Source: Clostridiales bacterium (GTDB taxonomy: Bacteria; Bacillota; Clostridia; Oscillospirales; Oscillospiraceae). From it: 53,892 nt of DNA. Under the pieces are notes generated by a model, which searched no databases, was not told the origin of the DNA, and saw nothing but the letters and a program-made list of their open reading frames with translations. This document shows, in pieces, positions 6,410 to 17,715 of the stretch (position 1 is the stretch's first letter; each line of letters begins with the position of its first letter). The DNA lies in contig JALEMS010000006.1 of NCBI GenBank assembly GCA_022768185.1, forward strand, positions 1-53,892. Direction: 5' to 3'. A program made the position numbers and the translations under genes.

Positions 6410-8675
6410 GATCGGTTTCGTCCATTCTCAGTACAATATTTCCCTGCTCATCTGTCCGCAGGACAGGGATTCCGTGCGCTGCATAGCGCGCCAGTGTCTC
6501 CGGCGTGGGATGCCCGTAGGTATTATAGCCGACAGAGATGAGTGCAACGTCCGGGTCAGCCGCCTCAATCAGTTCATCGCTTGAGGCATACCTGGAGCCG
6601 TGATGTCCGGCCACCATCACCTCGCACTTCGGCAGCGTGACCTCGTGCACCAGCTCACGCTCGACGGAAAGCTCCAAATCTCCTGTTACCAGCAGGTCGA
6701 ACGCTCCAAGGCTCGAAACGACAGCCATTTCGCGCTCGCCGTTCTTTCCGGCGCACCACAGCTGCAGCGACAACGGTCCGACGGACAGCTCCGCGCGATC
6801 GCGGATCTGATAGACACGGGTCCCCGCCTCATCGGCGGCCTCCAATATTTCGTCCAGCAGGTCCGCGTTGTTTTCCGCGTCCGCCGGCAGTACCAGCATC
6901 TGCACGCGCATTTGACGGATCAGACGCGCTGCACCTCCGGCATGGTCGGCATGCAGGTGCGTCAAAAGCAGCAAATTTACCTTTTGCCTGCCGCAGCCCC
7001 GCAAATACTGCGTCATATGCGTTCCGGCGTCGTCCGTTGTGCCGTTGCTGCCGCAGTCGATGACAACAGTGTCCCGCCCGGAGAAAAGCGCGATGCTCTG
7101 CCCCTGCGAAACGTCAAGCATTGTCATGCGCGGTACGGCGCTCCAGTATATCATGTTGCCCGCCAGAATACATGCAAGCATAGCCGCGCATACGCCGGCT
7201 GCAATCATCGGACGTACCCGTCGGCCGGACCGGCGGCGGATCGCGCAAAACACAATGACAACATATATCGCCGCAAGCCACCAGCCGACAAGCGCTCCGC
7301 AGGTATATACCGCCGCATACGGCGCCCGTGAGATAACATGCACCACCAGCATCACCCAGCGCAGCGGCCATGCAACGAGCCAGCCCGCCAGCTGCCCCAG
7401 CGGCAGCCATATCGCGCCAAGCAGGCACACGGCCCAGCCAGCCGCGAAGCAGAAGGCCACCGGTGTCAGGCACAGCAGATTCGTCACCGGCGAGAGCAGC
7501 GGGACGCTGCCAAAGTGGATGGCAGCCAGAGGTGTGGAAAATACGATGGCCGAAAGCGTTGCCGCCACGCTTCCAAACAGTCCGCGCAGCGCTCGGGCCG
7601 TCAGGCCGCTTCCCTCGGCGTGTCCGCCGGCACGCCCGAGCATCGCGTCATACAGCGGACGCGAAAACAGCAGCAGGCCCGCAACCGACGAAAAGGATAG
7701 CTGCAGGCTGACGCTGGCCGCCGAAGCCGGGTTGATTGCCAGGAGCGCCGCCAGGACAAACGACAGGCTGGTGAGCGGGTCTGTTTCGCGCCGCAGCGGC
7801 ACACTCAGCAGCAATACGATCTGCATGAAGGCTGCGCGCATAACCGACGGCGTACATCCGGCCATCAGCACAAACACTGCAAGAATCGGAATCCCCAGCA
7901 CCACCGAGTGCTTGCGTCCGGCAAAACAGCGCACCAGCATGGTAAGAAAGGCCACATGCATCCCGCTGACGGCGACAATATGCTGCAAGCCGGCAGTGCA
8001 CAGATCATCATAGAGCGCCTGTTGGGTATACAGATCGTTCTTATCACCGGTGAGCAACGCACAGAAGAACGCGGCGCTGTCCTCCGGGAAACAGCTGCGC
8101 GTCAGCTCCTGCACATCATGGGAGAGATACAGCGGAATATACCGCAGCCTACCGCCGTGCGAGAGCACCTGCGGCGCACTGCGAAAATACCCGCGCACAA
8201 ACACGCCCTTCGCTGTGTAACGGTCGGTCTGCTCGCCGTAGAGCATCTGCGCCGAAGAAAAGCGCACCTCGGCCGTGATGCGGTCTCCGGGCCGGAGCGA
8301 GGAGACACGATGGTCATAATCATAAAGCATCGCGCGGGCCTTCGGCCCGGTCTCCAGCCGGACATACACGCGCGTACCATAGTCGTGTTCCTCCGGGAGC
8401 GAAACAACCCGCGCTGTCACTGTAAGCGTCTGCCCTGCCAGCCGGTCGGCCGGCGCAAGAACAAAGGCCGTGTGCGACCACGTCCACATGCACCCCACTG
8501 CAGCCGACAGCGCCAGCATCATGCAGATGCGCCGCCGGCGCGGAAGCAGCAGCGACAGCGCACCCAGCGCCGCCAAAATGAGCGCTGCAATCCAGCGCCA
8601 TCCCTGTGGGATGACGTAGACCGACAGATAAACCGCCGCGCAGAAGCCGCAGCAGACCGTCGCCAGCTTACGCAT
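6387..8675 (-). CDS. comEC: DNA uptake channel protein ComEC/Rec2
   Basis: A 762-residue competence protein that carries single-stranded DNA across the membrane during transformation. Two to three N-terminal helices are followed by an OB-like extracytoplasmic domain, a Competence domain with many helices (about residues 210-480, including GLQHIVAVSGMHVAFL), and a C-terminal metallo-beta-lactamase-fold domain with THLHADH near residue 573. I place the start at the ATG at 8675, after GAGAGAGAAGG. An ATG 18 bases upstream lacks a good site. All three family domains are present, so DNA uptake machinery may be functional, but no other com genes are in view. Confidence 0.93.
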   Translation of the reverse strand: MRKLATVCCGFCAAVYLSVYVIPQGWRWIAALILAALGALSLLLPRRRRICMMLALSAAVGCMWTWSHTAFVLAPADRLAGQTLTVTARVVSLPEEHDYGTRVYVRLETGPKARAMLYDYDHRVSSLRPGDRITAEVRFSSAQMLYGEQTDRYTAKGVFVRGYFRSAPQVLSHGGRLRYIPLYLSHDVQELTRSCFPEDSAAFFCALLTGDKNDLYTQQALYDDLCTAGLQHIVAVSGMHVAFLTMLVRCFAGRKHSVVLGIPILAVFVLMAGCTPSVMRAAFMQIVLLLSVPLRRETDPLTSLSFVLAALLAINPASAASVSLQLSFSSVAGLLLFSRPLYDAMLGRAGGHAEGSGLTARALRGLFGSVAATLSAIVFSTPLAAIHFGSVPLLSPVTNLLCLTPVAFCFAAGWAVCLLGAIWLPLGQLAGWLVAWPLRWVMLVVHVISRAPYAAVYTCGALVGWWLAAIYVVIVFCAIRRRSGRRVRPMIAAGVCAAMLACILAGNMIYWSAVPRMTMLDVSQGQSIALFSGRDTVVIDCGSNGTTDDAGTHMTQYLRGCGRQKVNLLLLTHLHADHAGGAARLIRQMRVQMLVLPADAENNADLLDEILEAADEAGTRVYQIRDRAELSVGPLSLQLWCAGKNGEREMAVVSSLGAFDLLVTGDLELSVERELVHEVTLPKCEVMVAGHHGSRYASSDELIEAADPDVALISVGYNTYGHPTPETLARYAAHGIPVLRTDEQGNIVLRMDETDHGKAENG

Positions 8676-8814
8676 GCCTTCTCTCTCTTTCATCGAGCGC
8701 TTGGGCAGACCGCCCTGCAAAACAGCAGGGGCGCGGCTTCAGAAGAAACCACGCCCCGCACCTCTGCCATGCCTGCAGCGCGGTCATGGTAGGAACATTT
8801 TGCTTGGGAACCGC

Positions 8815-11851
<3,037 letters not shown>

Positions 11852-11898
11852 ACTTTTTCCTCCGTGCAATACGTTCTCCGTATGGTACATTAAATTAA

Positions 11899-11926
11899 AT
11901 TTTACCACAGATATGCCGCTTGTCAA
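11899..11926 (-). promoter_or_regulatory. Sigma-A promoter of alaS
   Basis: On the minus strand a perfect TTGACA (complement at 11921-11926) is followed 16 bases later by TAAAAT (complement at 11899-11904), about 48 bases upstream of the alaS ATG. The leader is too short for a T-box. Confidence 0.82.
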
Positions 11927-11988
11927 ACAGTTTTTGCATTTTTCTACCGTAACCGCACCGGGCGTCCTGTCCGTCCGCGAAGGACAAC

Positions 11989-12032
11989 GCAGGAGCCTGC
12001 ATACACCGTTTCCGGTGTCTGCAGGCTCCTGC
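11989..12032. terminator. Long GC-rich terminator hairpin between the EFR1 gene and alaS
   Basis: GCAGGAGCCTGCA and its complement form a long stem with an inner ACACC/GGTGT stem. TCTGTTTTAT follows on the plus side. For the minus-strand gene ending at 12056 the T-run is lacking, but no plus-strand gene is present, so it probably serves that gene. Confidence 0.7.
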
Positions 12033-12055
12033 TCTGTTTTATGCAGAACGCGCCG

Positions 12056-12820
12056 TCAAGGCTGCTTCGGTGCGTATTCCGGGCAGAGATAGCGCGGCTT
12101 ACCGCGGCTCTTGCGTCCGTATTCGATGGCGCGCGCCGGGCACGAGCAGATGCATGCCATGCAGTGGGTACAGCCGCCGCCCCAGACGGGCTTTCCGTTT
12201 TTCAGCGTGATATTGTTGAGCGGGCAGAGCCGCACGCACAGTCCGCAGCCACTGCAGCCGCTGCCGGCATAGAAATCCCGGTCATGCACGGCAGCACGGT
12301 AGAAGAAGGGATTGGCCGCACGGCTGAGCAGGCGTCCGCCCGGACGCCGCACCGGCTCCGGAAAGCTTTTTTCCCCGATGAGATAGGCCGCTGCACGGGC
12401 CAGCGTTCTGTCCGCTGCAGCGATGATCTTTGCCGCCTTCTCCGGCCCGGGCACCGGAAACATGGCAATGTAGTTTTCCGGCATGACGACCGGCATCACG
12501 CCCATACAGGCAAAGCCCTTACGCCCGCACAGACGAACGATTTCCTCGTCAGCCCGGCCGATCGAGTCGCCGCAGGTCATAACGAAATAGGCGCGGCGGT
12601 TGCCGACAAACAGGCCCTTTTCGATCTGCTCTCGGAACACACGCGGGATTCGCCAGGCGTAGGTCGGGCAGACAAACACCCAGGGGCGCTCCGATCGCAG
12701 CTCCAGCCTTTCCCCGTTTTTCAGAAAGGGGCGCGCGTCCAGCAGCTCGTCGCCCGTCGCATCGGCCAGCGCCTGCGCGGCGTAGCGGCTGTTCCCCGTT
12801 CCGGTAAAATAAACAATCAT
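12056..12820 (-). CDS. EFR1-type flavodoxin/ferredoxin protein
   Basis: A 254-residue protein with an N-terminal flavodoxin-like fold (YFTGTGNSRYAAQ at residues 4-16, the FMN phosphate loop) and two C-terminal 4Fe-4S clusters. CSGCGLCVRLCP lies near residue 190 and CTHCMACICSCP near residue 220. This arrangement defines the EFR1 family of anaerobes, probably an intracellular electron carrier between reduced cofactors. It ends 12 bases after the upstream lipid-kinase gene's stop and is probably co-transcribed with it. Partners are unknown. Confidence 0.9.
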   Translation of the reverse strand: MIVYFTGTGNSRYAAQALADATGDELLDARPFLKNGERLELRSERPWVFVCPTYAWRIPRVFREQIEKGLFVGNRRAYFVMTCGDSIGRADEEIVRLCGRKGFACMGVMPVVMPENYIAMFPVPGPEKAAKIIAAADRTLARAAAYLIGEKSFPEPVRRPGGRLLSRAANPFFYRAAVHDRDFYAGSGCSGCGLCVRLCPLNNITLKNGKPVWGGGCTHCMACICSCPARAIEYGRKSRGKPRYLCPEYAPKQP

Positions 12821-12832
12821 ATCCGTTCCCTC

Positions 12833-13738
12833 TCAGCAAATCAAAGTTAGCCGTCGCTTAAGGTTTTCAAAGCGAACAAGCCTGCCGCCGTCGGCCTTCT
12901 CTCCGTCCAGCGACCATTCCATTGCGCCGTCCGTCTCCACCGTCAGGCCCGGTGCGCGGAAAAACTCGATCAGCGGACTGTCATACTTCTGTGTGCGCAG
13001 CGCGGTGATCTCCGCCTGCAGCTCCAGCAGTGTGACCGGCTCATAGATCAGCAGGATCTCAAACAGGCCGTCGCTGGTGCAGACCTCATCCTTCGGCAAC
13101 GAGAACGTACCCGCTACCGAGCTGGTGTTGCACACCGCGCTGAAGATGAAATTGCCCTCAATACAGCGCTGCCCGGCGGTCACGCGCAGGTGCTCTGCAC
13201 GGATGCGCGGCAGCTCCCTGATGCCGTCGAGGATATATGCCGAATGACCCAGTGCATTTTTCAGCGGCTGCGGCGTGGTATACGACAGCCAGGAGAATGC
13301 GCCGAAGGCTGCGATATAGCAGAAGCTGCGGCCGTCCAGCATGCCGACGTCCAGCGGCCTCGGCGTACCCGCCACAAGCCCTCTGGCCGCCTCCAGCGGA
13401 TCGGACGCGATCCCGTGACAGGCGGCAAAATCGTCCGTGCTGCCGGTTGGAATCATTCCCACGGGGACGTGCAGACCGGCTGATACAACGCCGGCGACCA
13501 CCTCGCTGAACGTACCGTCGCCTCCGACGCTGACAATACGGTCGAACTGCGCACCGTACTGCGCGGCAAAGCGCGTGGCGTCGCCTCGCTTGGCCGTGAT
13601 AAAGGTCGTCACCTGATAGCCGCCGTCCATCAGTATACGCACCAGTTCCGTCAGCAGCCTGGCCGATTGCCTGCGCCCGGACACCGGATTGACAATGAGC
13701 ATGAGATGCCGGTCGAGGGGGATGTCGGTTTCGTTCAT
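12833..13738 (-). CDS. YegS/DgkB-like lipid or diacylglycerol kinase
   Basis: A 301-residue member of the diacylglycerol kinase catalytic family. The nucleotide-binding motif SVGGDGTFSEV is near residue 73, after NPVSGRRQS at residues 17-25. The second conserved motif, usually PxGTGNDFA, reads PTGSTDDFA here, with Ser-Thr-Asp replacing Thr-Gly-Asn. The C-terminal beta domain (EGNFIFSAVCN... and VETDGAMEWSLDGE) is complete. It phosphorylates a lipid such as diacylglycerol. Neighbouring cdsA, which uses phosphatidate, fits a phospholipid-recycling role. AAAGGAG supports the start. Confidence 0.88.
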   Translation of the reverse strand: MNETDIPLDRHLMLIVNPVSGRRQSARLLTELVRILMDGGYQVTTFITAKRGDATRFAAQYGAQFDRIVSVGGDGTFSEVVAGVVSAGLHVPVGMIPTGSTDDFAACHGIASDPLEAARGLVAGTPRPLDVGMLDGRSFCYIAAFGAFSWLSYTTPQPLKNALGHSAYILDGIRELPRIRAEHLRVTAGQRCIEGNFIFSAVCNTSSVAGTFSLPKDEVCTSDGLFEILLIYEPVTLLELQAEITALRTQKYDSPLIEFFRAPGLTVETDGAMEWSLDGEKADGGRLVRFENLKRRLTLIC

Positions 13739-13797
13739 GGAGTCTCCTTTCAGCAGATTGACACGGATTCTTACACTTGAGCCGACGCCGCTCCCGG

Positions 13798-14598
13798 TCA
13801 GATCACGCCCGCCAGAAACAGGCAGAAATACGCCGTGGGTATCGCAAACAGAAGGCTGTCAACGCGATCCATCGCACCGCCGTGTCCGGGAATCAGATTG
13901 CTGTAATCCTTGATGCCGACCATACGCTTGATAAGCGAAGCAGCCAGATCCCCCAGCTGGCCGGCCGTGGAGGCGACCAGCGCCGTCAGCAGGCACAGCC
14001 ACAGCGAAAGCGGATGCGCGCCGCGGAACAGATAATATACGATGACGCCGGCTGCAAGCGAGGCGACCGCTCCGCACACGCAACCCTCCACCGTCTTGTT
14101 GGGGCTGACCTCGGGCGCAGCCTTGTGTCTTCCGAAGCGCTTGCCGCCAAACAGTGCAAAGCTGTCGCACAGCCAGGTGGAAAAACAGCCGAGCGCAAAC
14201 ACCGGCTTCCAGCAATCCATTGCGGCCATATCCAGCAGCAGCGTAAAAGGCAACAGAGGATAGACCAGCATGGACAACGCCGCCACCGTTCCCTTTCCAC
14301 GCACTTCGGCGGAAAACACGCCTGCCGCCGTCGCCGCCATCAGCGCGGCAAAGCCGAGGGCAACACGATAGATGATCGGAATACCGAAATAGCTCAGCGC
14401 TGCCTGACCGAGGATGAACACATAGCCGATCCAGGCAACACGGCGTGCCAGCTGTGCGCCGGCCAGCGCCGCGCACATCTCGTGCCCGGCCAGCACGGCA
14501 GCCGCCGCAATGAACAGCACCCGTGTAACCGGGGAAAGAAATACGCACACGCCGGCGACACACAGCATAACGACGGCGGAAATGACTCTCTTTTTCAT
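13798..14598 (-). CDS. cdsA: Phosphatidate cytidylyltransferase
   Basis: A 266-residue integral membrane enzyme that makes CDP-diacylglycerol from phosphatidate and CTP. About seven to eight helices are visible. The C-terminal family signature is present as SLIKRMVGIKDYSNLIPGHG followed by GAMDRVD (around residues 222-247). The PNKTVEG segment is also typical. The ATG at 14598 follows GGAGG, and the frame upstream of it has no site. uppS and dxr, its common neighbours, are absent here. It sits between a lipid kinase and thiN. Confidence 0.95.
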   Translation of the reverse strand: MKKRVISAVVMLCVAGVCVFLSPVTRVLFIAAAAVLAGHEMCAALAGAQLARRVAWIGYVFILGQAALSYFGIPIIYRVALGFAALMAATAAGVFSAEVRGKGTVAALSMLVYPLLPFTLLLDMAAMDCWKPVFALGCFSTWLCDSFALFGGKRFGRHKAAPEVSPNKTVEGCVCGAVASLAAGVIVYYLFRGAHPLSLWLCLLTALVASTAGQLGDLAASLIKRMVGIKDYSNLIPGHGGAMDRVDSLLFAIPTAYFCLFLAGVI

Positions 14599-14642
14599 AA
14601 AACGCTGCCTCCGCAAGGAAACGTGCAGGCTGTAAACCCGCC

Positions 14643-14672
14643 AAAGGCTGTACGCACCGCGCACAGCCTTTT
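14643..14672 (-). terminator. Hairpin between thiN and cdsA
   Basis: AAAGGCTGT and ACAGCCTTT form a 9-bp stem around a GC-rich loop in the 120-base gap. The minus-strand T-run is only TTT, so this is a weak terminator or an attenuator. CATTATA to its right could contribute to a cdsA promoter. Confidence 0.35.
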
Positions 14673-14719
14673 CATTATATCCGGTTTGTCTGTCTCTGGC
14701 AAGACGTCAATTCACGCTT

Positions 14720-15364
14720 TCAGGCCAGCAGCTGCTCCAGCGCGTCCTGCCCCGCCTGCTCCTCCAGCATCAGCAGAAGCGTGCCGTCCTGCACGGAGAT
14801 GCGGCTGCGAGCGCCGGTAAACTGATTGCTGATGCCCAGCGGCACGTCGTCGGTGAGCTTCGCATCCTTCAGCGGATACTTCAGCCCCTCAAGCGTGACG
14901 CCGTCTGCATGCCCCATGGCAAAGACAGACAGCAGTCCCCGGCAGGACGCCGGCAGCTCCAGCGCGCCGTCGGCAAGCGCCGTGACGAAAAAGCCGTCTC
15001 CCGGCATGACGCCGCGCATCCCCTTCCGGGCCAGCCCGGTCAGCAGCGCATAGTTTGCCGCCGTGTGGTCGGGACGGCCGCCGGCGCAGCCAAGCAGGAT
15101 AAAACGTTCAAAGCCGCGCTCGATGCCCGCACGCAGCGCAAGGCCCACGTCGGTGGTATCCTTCTCGACCGGGAAGCGCAGCACATTGCCGTGCTCCGGC
15201 ATGCGGCCGAGCGAGTCGAAGTCGCCAACGACCAGATCCGGCTCCACACCCATACGGCGGCAGGTGTCAAAACCGCTGTCTGCGGCGATGACGAAATCCG
15301 CCGGCTGTACGGGGCGATAAAGCAGAGCGACCGGCATTCCGCCGACAATGTAACAGATCTTCAT
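14720..15364 (-). CDS. thiN: Thiamine pyrophosphokinase
   Basis: A 214-residue thiamine diphosphokinase that transfers pyrophosphate from ATP to thiamine. The catalytic domain contains VIAADSGFD (near residue 25) and PDLVVGDFDS (near residue 42). GGRPDHTAAN is near residue 94. The C-terminal thiamine-binding beta domain includes GLKYPL and GISNQF. The ATG has AAGGAGGA upstream. In many Firmicutes the gene sits in the rsgA-rpe-thiN cluster, but here it is next to cdsA. Confidence 0.94.
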   Translation of the reverse strand: MKICYIVGGMPVALLYRPVQPADFVIAADSGFDTCRRMGVEPDLVVGDFDSLGRMPEHGNVLRFPVEKDTTDVGLALRAGIERGFERFILLGCAGGRPDHTAANYALLTGLARKGMRGVMPGDGFFVTALADGALELPASCRGLLSVFAMGHADGVTLEGLKYPLKDAKLTDDVPLGISNQFTGARSRISVQDGTLLLMLEEQAGQDALEQLLA

Positions 15365-15464
15365 GAAAAGTCCTCCTTGTGCGCGCGTTTGCGCGGTATC
15401 TCAGTATATGCGTATGCCGCTGCACCGCCGCACAGGCGGCGCGGCGGCACGGAAAACCATCCGG

Positions 15465-16682
15465 TCAAAAATCGACCTCGTCATCATAATAGCAGCATTT
15501 GAGCAGGCGCTCCATTTCCTCCTTTGTCGGCTGGCGCGGGTTGGACCCGGTGCAGGCGTCCTGCAGTGCGTTGGCCGCGACCTGCCCAAGCCGTGCAAGA
15601 AACACATTCTCCGGCACAAAGCCGGCCCGGCAGGGCGTCCCGTCGGCTGCGCAGAAGGCAATGCCGCGGGGAATATGCAGCTCCTCCGCCAGCGCGCGGA
15701 CATAGGCAATCAGCGCGCGCACACGTGCGGCATCGTCCCCGCCCTGCAGGCCGAGGCGTCCGGCAATCTCACCGTAGCGGCGGGCCGCCTCCGGATTTTT
15801 GGCGTTGAAGGCAATCACCTTCGGCAGATACATGGCGTTGGCCACACCGTGCGTGATATGGCCGCCGCAGTCGGAAAAGGCCGCGCCGGTCTTGTGCGCC
15901 ATAGAATGCGTGATACCAAGCAGCGCATTGGAAAAGGCCATGCCGGCCAGGCACTGCGCATCGTGCATGCGTGCGCGAGCACGCAGATCGCCCCGGCAGG
16001 AGGCGGAAAGGTCGCGCCCAATCATTTCAATGGCGTGCAGGGCCAGCGGGTCGGTATAGTCGCAGTGCGCCGTGGAGACATAGGCCTCGATGGCGTGCGT
16101 CAGCGCGTCCATGCCGGTGTGCGCAGCCAGCTTCGGCGGCATGGTGGCAGCAAGGTCGGGGTCTACAATGGCGACGTCCGGGGTGATTTCAAAATCCGCC
16201 AGCGGATATTTGATCCCGGTGGCCGTATCGGTGATGACGGCAAAGGCCGTCACCTCGGTGGCGGAGCCGGAGGTGGAGGAAACGGCGCAGAAGCGCGCCT
16301 TGCTGCGCAGACGCGGCAGACCGAACACCTGACACATCTGCTCGAAGGTGATATCCGGGTGCTCATAGCGGATCCACATGGCCTTGGCCGCGTCGATCGG
16401 CGAACCGCCGCCGATGGCGACGATCCAGTCCGGACGGAAGTTCTTCATGGCCTTCACGCCTCGTTCAACCGTTTCCACCGAGGGATCCGGCTCGATGCCC
16501 TCAAACACCTCGACCTCCATCCCGGCCTGGCGCAGATACTCCTCCGCGCGGGCAAGAAAGCCGCCGCGGCGCATGGAGCCGCCGCCGATACAGACCATGG
16601 CCCTCTGCCCCGTCAGTCCGCGCAGCGCCTCCAGTGCGCCTGCACCGTGGTAGATATCTCTTGGAAGCGTCAGTCTCTGCAT
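15465..16682 (-). CDS. Iron-containing alcohol dehydrogenase
   Basis: A 405-residue group III alcohol dehydrogenase, NAD(P)-dependent. The Rossmann-like N-terminal half has GGGSPIDAAKAMW (near residue 93) and SSTSGSATEVTAFAVI (near 137). Metal ligands are supplied by the DALTHAIEAY region (near residue 193), GITHSMAH (near 256) and GGHITHGVAN (near 272). Likely substrates are short-chain alcohols or aldehydes such as butanol or ethanol. The family is too broad to say more. AAAGGAG precedes the ATG. It appears monocistronic. Confidence 0.93.
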   Translation of the reverse strand: MQRLTLPRDIYHGAGALEALRGLTGQRAMVCIGGGSMRRGGFLARAEEYLRQAGMEVEVFEGIEPDPSVETVERGVKAMKNFRPDWIVAIGGGSPIDAAKAMWIRYEHPDITFEQMCQVFGLPRLRSKARFCAVSSTSGSATEVTAFAVITDTATGIKYPLADFEITPDVAIVDPDLAATMPPKLAAHTGMDALTHAIEAYVSTAHCDYTDPLALHAIEMIGRDLSASCRGDLRARARMHDAQCLAGMAFSNALLGITHSMAHKTGAAFSDCGGHITHGVANAMYLPKVIAFNAKNPEAARRYGEIAGRLGLQGGDDAARVRALIAYVRALAEELHIPRGIAFCAADGTPCRAGFVPENVFLARLGQVAANALQDACTGSNPRQPTKEEMERLLKCCYYDDEVDF

Positions 16683-16797
16683 AGTTTTTACTCCTTTCCA
16701 ACATTCGTGCGGCCGCCATGCGGCCGTTGATACCGCATTAGCTTACCCAAATACACAAAAATGCTTACCGGTCAGGGGTAAAAGTATCGTTTTTCGT

Positions 16798-17064
16798 TTA
16801 CGTCTCGCTGCACAGCAGCAGCGTCAGCGCCCGGTTTTCCGCCGCAGCGTCGTGCAGCACGCGCAGCACGGCGCTGCCAAAGCCGCCGACCTGCGCCGTA
16901 TGCTGCAGCTGCAGCACCGTATCCGGCATCGGATCCGTGAGGCAGTCATACAGCGCATCAAGATTTCTGCCGTACCAGGACGGCAGCGCAAGCGTCTGCG
17001 CCAGGTAGGCGTGTCCGCTCTCCGGCGCATCAAGCCGCCGGAAATCAATGGTCAGAATCCGCAT
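16798..17064 (-). CDS. Barstar family ribonuclease inhibitor
   Basis: An 88-residue barstar-like protein. Barstar hallmarks are the short N-terminal strand, a first helix and LPSWYGRNLDALYDCLTD (residues 28-45), which matches the inhibitor's barnase-binding helix region, followed by an acidic C-terminal part. It starts 9 bases after the stop of the barnase-like gene and has GAGGTG upstream, so the pair is an operon. It should protect the cytoplasm from the nuclease. Confidence 0.92.
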   Translation of the reverse strand: MRILTIDFRRLDAPESGHAYLAQTLALPSWYGRNLDALYDCLTDPMPDTVLQLQHTAQVGGFGSAVLRVLHDAAAENRALTLLLCSET

Positions 17065-17073
17065 CGCCGCACC

Positions 17074-17631
17074 TCACGGATCTCCGTACAGTCGTTCAAA
17101 GCTTTCATAGTGATCGTCGGTATAATAAATCAGTCCGTCGTTGGAATATACAATGCGCTTTGCTCCGCGCGGGCCGCCAAGCGTATCGATGTCACATTCC
17201 CGCCAGATACGCCCTTCGGCGTCCGGCAGAAGTCCCTCGTAATTGCCGAAACGGTCACCCCCGATACACATACCGGGACAGTACGGCTCAACCGGGCCGC
17301 CCTCCCATCCCTGTGCACGGGCCTGCTGCTTGGTGATAAAATTATCCGGCAGCCTGCCATAGGTATGCAGATAAAGCGCCACGTCTTCCGTGGTGGTATA
17401 GGTCCCGTCCTCGTCGATCTCCACGACCGGAGCCGGTTCGTCCGAACGGTCCGAGCCTTCCGGCTCCGCATCGTCCGGCGCATCGGCGTCCGGCGTCTGC
17501 ACATCGCCGAAGGGCTGCTGCGCACCGTCGGTCTCCGACGGCATCTGCACCGCCGCGCCGCAGCCGCACAACCATCCCAGTGCCAGAATCAGCGCCAGCA
17601 CAAGGGCCAGCGCGCGTTGCGTCGTTTTCAC
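17074..17631 (-). CDS. Secreted or lipid-anchored barnase-type ribonuclease
   Basis: A 185-residue protein whose C-terminal ~110 residues match barnase: VALYLHTYGRLPDNFITK, then GWEGG, PGMCIGGDRFGNYEG, the catalytic-Glu segment GRIWRECDID, RIVYSNDGLIYYT and the final histidine in TDDHYESF. The N-terminus is a hydrophobic signal ending in LCGC, a possible lipobox, followed by an acidic linker rich in D, E and P (about residues 30-65). This suggests the enzyme is tethered outside the membrane. I chose the GTG at 17631 because GGAGAG lies 8 bases upstream. The TTG at 17646 is an alternative. A strong promoter precedes it and barstar follows. Possible roles are RNA scavenging or competition. Confidence 0.93.
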   Translation of the reverse strand: MKTTQRALALVLALILALGWLCGCGAAVQMPSETDGAQQPFGDVQTPDADAPDDAEPEGSDRSDEPAPVVEIDEDGTYTTTEDVALYLHTYGRLPDNFITKQQARAQGWEGGPVEPYCPGMCIGGDRFGNYEGLLPDAEGRIWRECDIDTLGGPRGAKRIVYSNDGLIYYTDDHYESFERLYGDP

Positions 17632-17673
17632 AGCCGTTCTCTCCAATCGGGCTACAGAATCTGCTTCACCTGA

Positions 17674-17702
17674 ATTTTAGCCTTCCTGTGAAATTCTGTC
17701 AA
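17674..17702 (-). promoter_or_regulatory. Sigma-A promoter of the barnase-barstar operon
   Basis: Perfect TTGACA (complement at 17697-17702) and TAAAAT (complement at 17674-17679) with 17-base spacing, 43 bases upstream of the GTG start. The -35 lies inside a small inverted repeat (CTGTCA...TGACAG) just after clpB, which may act as a terminator stem or an operator. Confidence 0.82.
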
Positions 17703-17715
17703 GACCTGACAGGGC

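Noticed and set aside
11852-12055. T-box riboswitch upstream of alaS
   Set aside because: The promoter leaves a leader of only about 40 bases with no T-box sequence or specifier hairpin.
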